14,114 nucleotides of DNA from the NCBI RefSeq assembly GCF_905200055.1, contig NZ_CAJKIS010000055.1:1-14114 (forward strand). Direction: 5' to 3'. The stretch is from an uncultured Fusobacterium sp. (GTDB lineage Bacteria > Fusobacteriota > Fusobacteriia > Fusobacteriales > Fusobacteriaceae). The translations under genes and the position numbers were made by a program. Each line of letters begins with the position of its first letter. Within the stretch, counting starts at the first letter, position 1. The notes beneath the pieces were generated by a model that was given only the letters and a program-made list of their open reading frames with translations, was not told where the DNA came from and ran no database searches. This document shows positions 13,074 to 14,114 of this stretch, piece after piece.

Positions 13074-13361
13074 ATGTCAGAAATAGTAGTTACAAGAGGA
13101 ATAAGAGAAGAGTTAGATTTAAGAAATTTAGTGGTTATAGCAGAAACAATTAGAACTTACGAGGAAGAAGAGGACTTTGATGAGTTCCAAGTATTTGATA
13201 TAAAAGATAATTACATCATTAATAAGCAAGAGATACCTGAAAGAGAAAAAAGAATATCTCTAAGTTATACTAATAAGAAAAGTGAAACTGTATGGGCTAT
13301 TAAAGGATTTGACCCAATGGTTGGAGAACATTGGACTATTCTATATCCTAGTGAATATTAA
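13074..13361 (+). CDS. DUF960-like small protein
   Basis: 95 aa, acidic and soluble. It shows the pattern I associate with DUF960 of Gram-positive phages and staphylococcal elements: VTRGIREELDL near the N-terminus, FQVFDIKDNYIINKQEIPER in the middle, and VWAIKGFD followed by HWTILYPSEY at the end. The match is from memory of the family and moderate. Function is unknown. It starts 2 nt after the ArdC-like gene; the only SD, GGAGG (13059-13063), lies inside that gene, so translation is coupled. It sits directly before the Rad52-type gene. Confidence 0.65.
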   Translation: MSEIVVTRGIREELDLRNLVVIAETIRTYEEEEDFDEFQVFDIKDNYIINKQEIPEREKRISLSYTNKKSETVWAIKGFDPMVGEHWTILYPSEY

Positions 13362-13376
13362 ATAGGAGGTATGAAG

Positions 13377-14009
13377 ATGAGTGATTTATTAAAGAAACTA
13401 AGAGAACCATTTAGAAAAGAGGAATTAGAATTTAGAGTAGGAGCAACTAATAATGATAAAAGTATGGGATTAGCACTAGCATATGTTCAAGCAAGAGCAA
13501 TCCAAAATAGATTAGATGAACTATTTGGAGTAGATGGATGGACAGTATCATATAAAGAAATATCAGCAGGATTTATATGTTCATTATCTATAAAGATCAA
13601 TGACAGATGGGTCACAAAAGAAGATGGAGCGGGAATGACAGAGTATGAGAGCGTAAAAGGAGGAATCTCAAATGCTTTTAAAAGAGTGGCAAGTAGTGGA
13701 TTTGGTATTGGAAGATATCTATATAATGCTAAGAAAAATTGGTATCCAATAAGACAACAGGGAAGAGGATATGTATTTACAGAGACCCCAATATTAGAGT
13801 TAAATAATGAGATAGAAAGCAAATATGATAATGAAAGAAATATAGATTTAAAAGAAAAGATAGAAGATATTATTCTAAACTTTGGTAAATACAAAGGACA
13901 AACTTTAACTGAAATCTATCATAATGACAGAGGATATATAAAATTTCTAAGTGATAAAGCTAATGATGCTAACTTAAAGAATATATGTAAGCAGATGCTA
14001 GCAAGTTAA
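13377..14009 (+). CDS. Rad52/Rad22-type single-strand annealing protein with C-terminal FGKYKG module
   Basis: 210 aa from ATG 13377, 6 nt after the SD AGGAGGT (13364-13370); ATG 13371 touches the SD and is rejected. The annealing domain covers about 1-125. It has MGLALAYVQARAIQNRLDEL, the WTVSYKEI strand, WVTKEDGAGMTEYESVKGGI (78-97), and SNAFKRVASSGFGIGRYLY (98-116), the Rad52/Rad22 signature. These proteins anneal complementary single strands during phage recombination and repair. Residues about 168-205 contain NFGKYKGQTLTEIYHNDRGY, a short module common at the C-termini of phage annealing proteins and exonuclease-related proteins. It is the last gene before the terminator at 14020. Confidence 0.88.
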   Translation: MSDLLKKLREPFRKEELEFRVGATNNDKSMGLALAYVQARAIQNRLDELFGVDGWTVSYKEISAGFICSLSIKINDRWVTKEDGAGMTEYESVKGGISNAFKRVASSGFGIGRYLYNAKKNWYPIRQQGRGYVFTETPILELNNEIESKYDNERNIDLKEKIEDIILNFGKYKGQTLTEIYHNDRGYIKFLSDKANDANLKNICKQMLAS

Positions 14010-14019
14010 ATTAAAGCAG

Positions 14020-14066
14020 GAACTTATGGAGAGAGATCGACTTTCATCATAAGTTCTTTTTTATTT
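14020..14066 (+). terminator. Terminator of the recombination operon
   Basis: GAACTTAT (14020-14027) pairs with ATAAGTTC (14049-14056) around a 21-nt loop. It is followed by TTTTTTATTT. Confidence 0.8.
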
Positions 14067-14082
14067 CTAAGGAAATTATAAA

Positions 14083-14110
14083 TTGACTTTATATAAAAAT
14101 TTTTTAATTT
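14083..14110 (+). promoter_or_regulatory. Possible promoter at the window edge
   Basis: TTGACT (14083-14088), 16-nt spacer, TAATTT (14105-14110). If real it serves a gene beyond the window. The T-rich sequence makes this uncertain. Confidence 0.25.
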
Positions 14111-14114
14111 TTTA

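Noticed and set aside
13487..13894. 135-aa minus-strand open frame in the Rad52-type gene
   Set aside because: Antisense shadow; the plus-strand protein has clear family motifs throughout.
14020..14114. Right attachment site of the element
   Set aside because: I found no copy of the sequence next to rpmA here; the segment is a terminator and T-rich DNA, so the element seems to continue past the window.

Overview
The window is strongly AT-rich DNA. The gene families and the 3-gene ribosomal cluster rplU-prp-rpmA, whose L27 carries an N-terminal extension, point to a Fusobacterium or a low-GC Firmicute. I favour Fusobacterium because of the very low GC content, the long-chain flavodoxin and the general style of the proteins. 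This assignment is an inference; no species-level marker was searched.

Chromosomal part (1 to about 6130). The window opens with the 3' end of a tRNA (Asn-like). A ybaK-type Cys-tRNA(Pro) deacylase follows, then convergent cutC. Next come a creatininase-family amidohydrolase and an acetamidase/formamidase-family enzyme on the plus strand. A tcdA-flavodoxin pair lies on the minus strand, and a small four-helix membrane protein on the plus strand. The part closes with the rplU-prp-rpmA operon, which has a near-consensus promoter and a structured leader. Rho-independent terminators separate most units.

Mobile element (about 6130 to at least 14114). A tyrosine recombinase sits just downstream of the rpmA terminator and reads back towards it. 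Between the two lie three 11-bp iterons and a bidirectional hairpin, the expected layout of an attachment-site arm. Upstream of the integrase on the minus strand are a small MerR/AlpA-type HTH protein (a probable excisionase or regulator), a 514-aa AAA+ ATPase of MCM/BrxL-like appearance, and a 222-aa unrecognised protein whose gene overlaps that of the ATPase. A 251-bp divergent regulatory region follows. On the plus strand is an orphan 464-aa protein with its own terminator, then a compact operon: a 26-aa microprotein, a Gp157-like protein, an ArdC-like protein with a metalloprotease domain, a DUF960-like protein and a Rad52-type single-strand annealing protein. This operon ends in a terminator at about 14060. 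The right end of the element is outside the window.

How the element may work (inference). Int and the HTH protein would move it. The Rad52, Gp157 and ArdC module is typical of early genes of temperate siphophages and related elements, and handles single-stranded DNA and host restriction. The 222-aa/ATPase pair is either the element's own replication module or a defence-like module. That pair and the 464-aa orphan are the least explained parts of the window.
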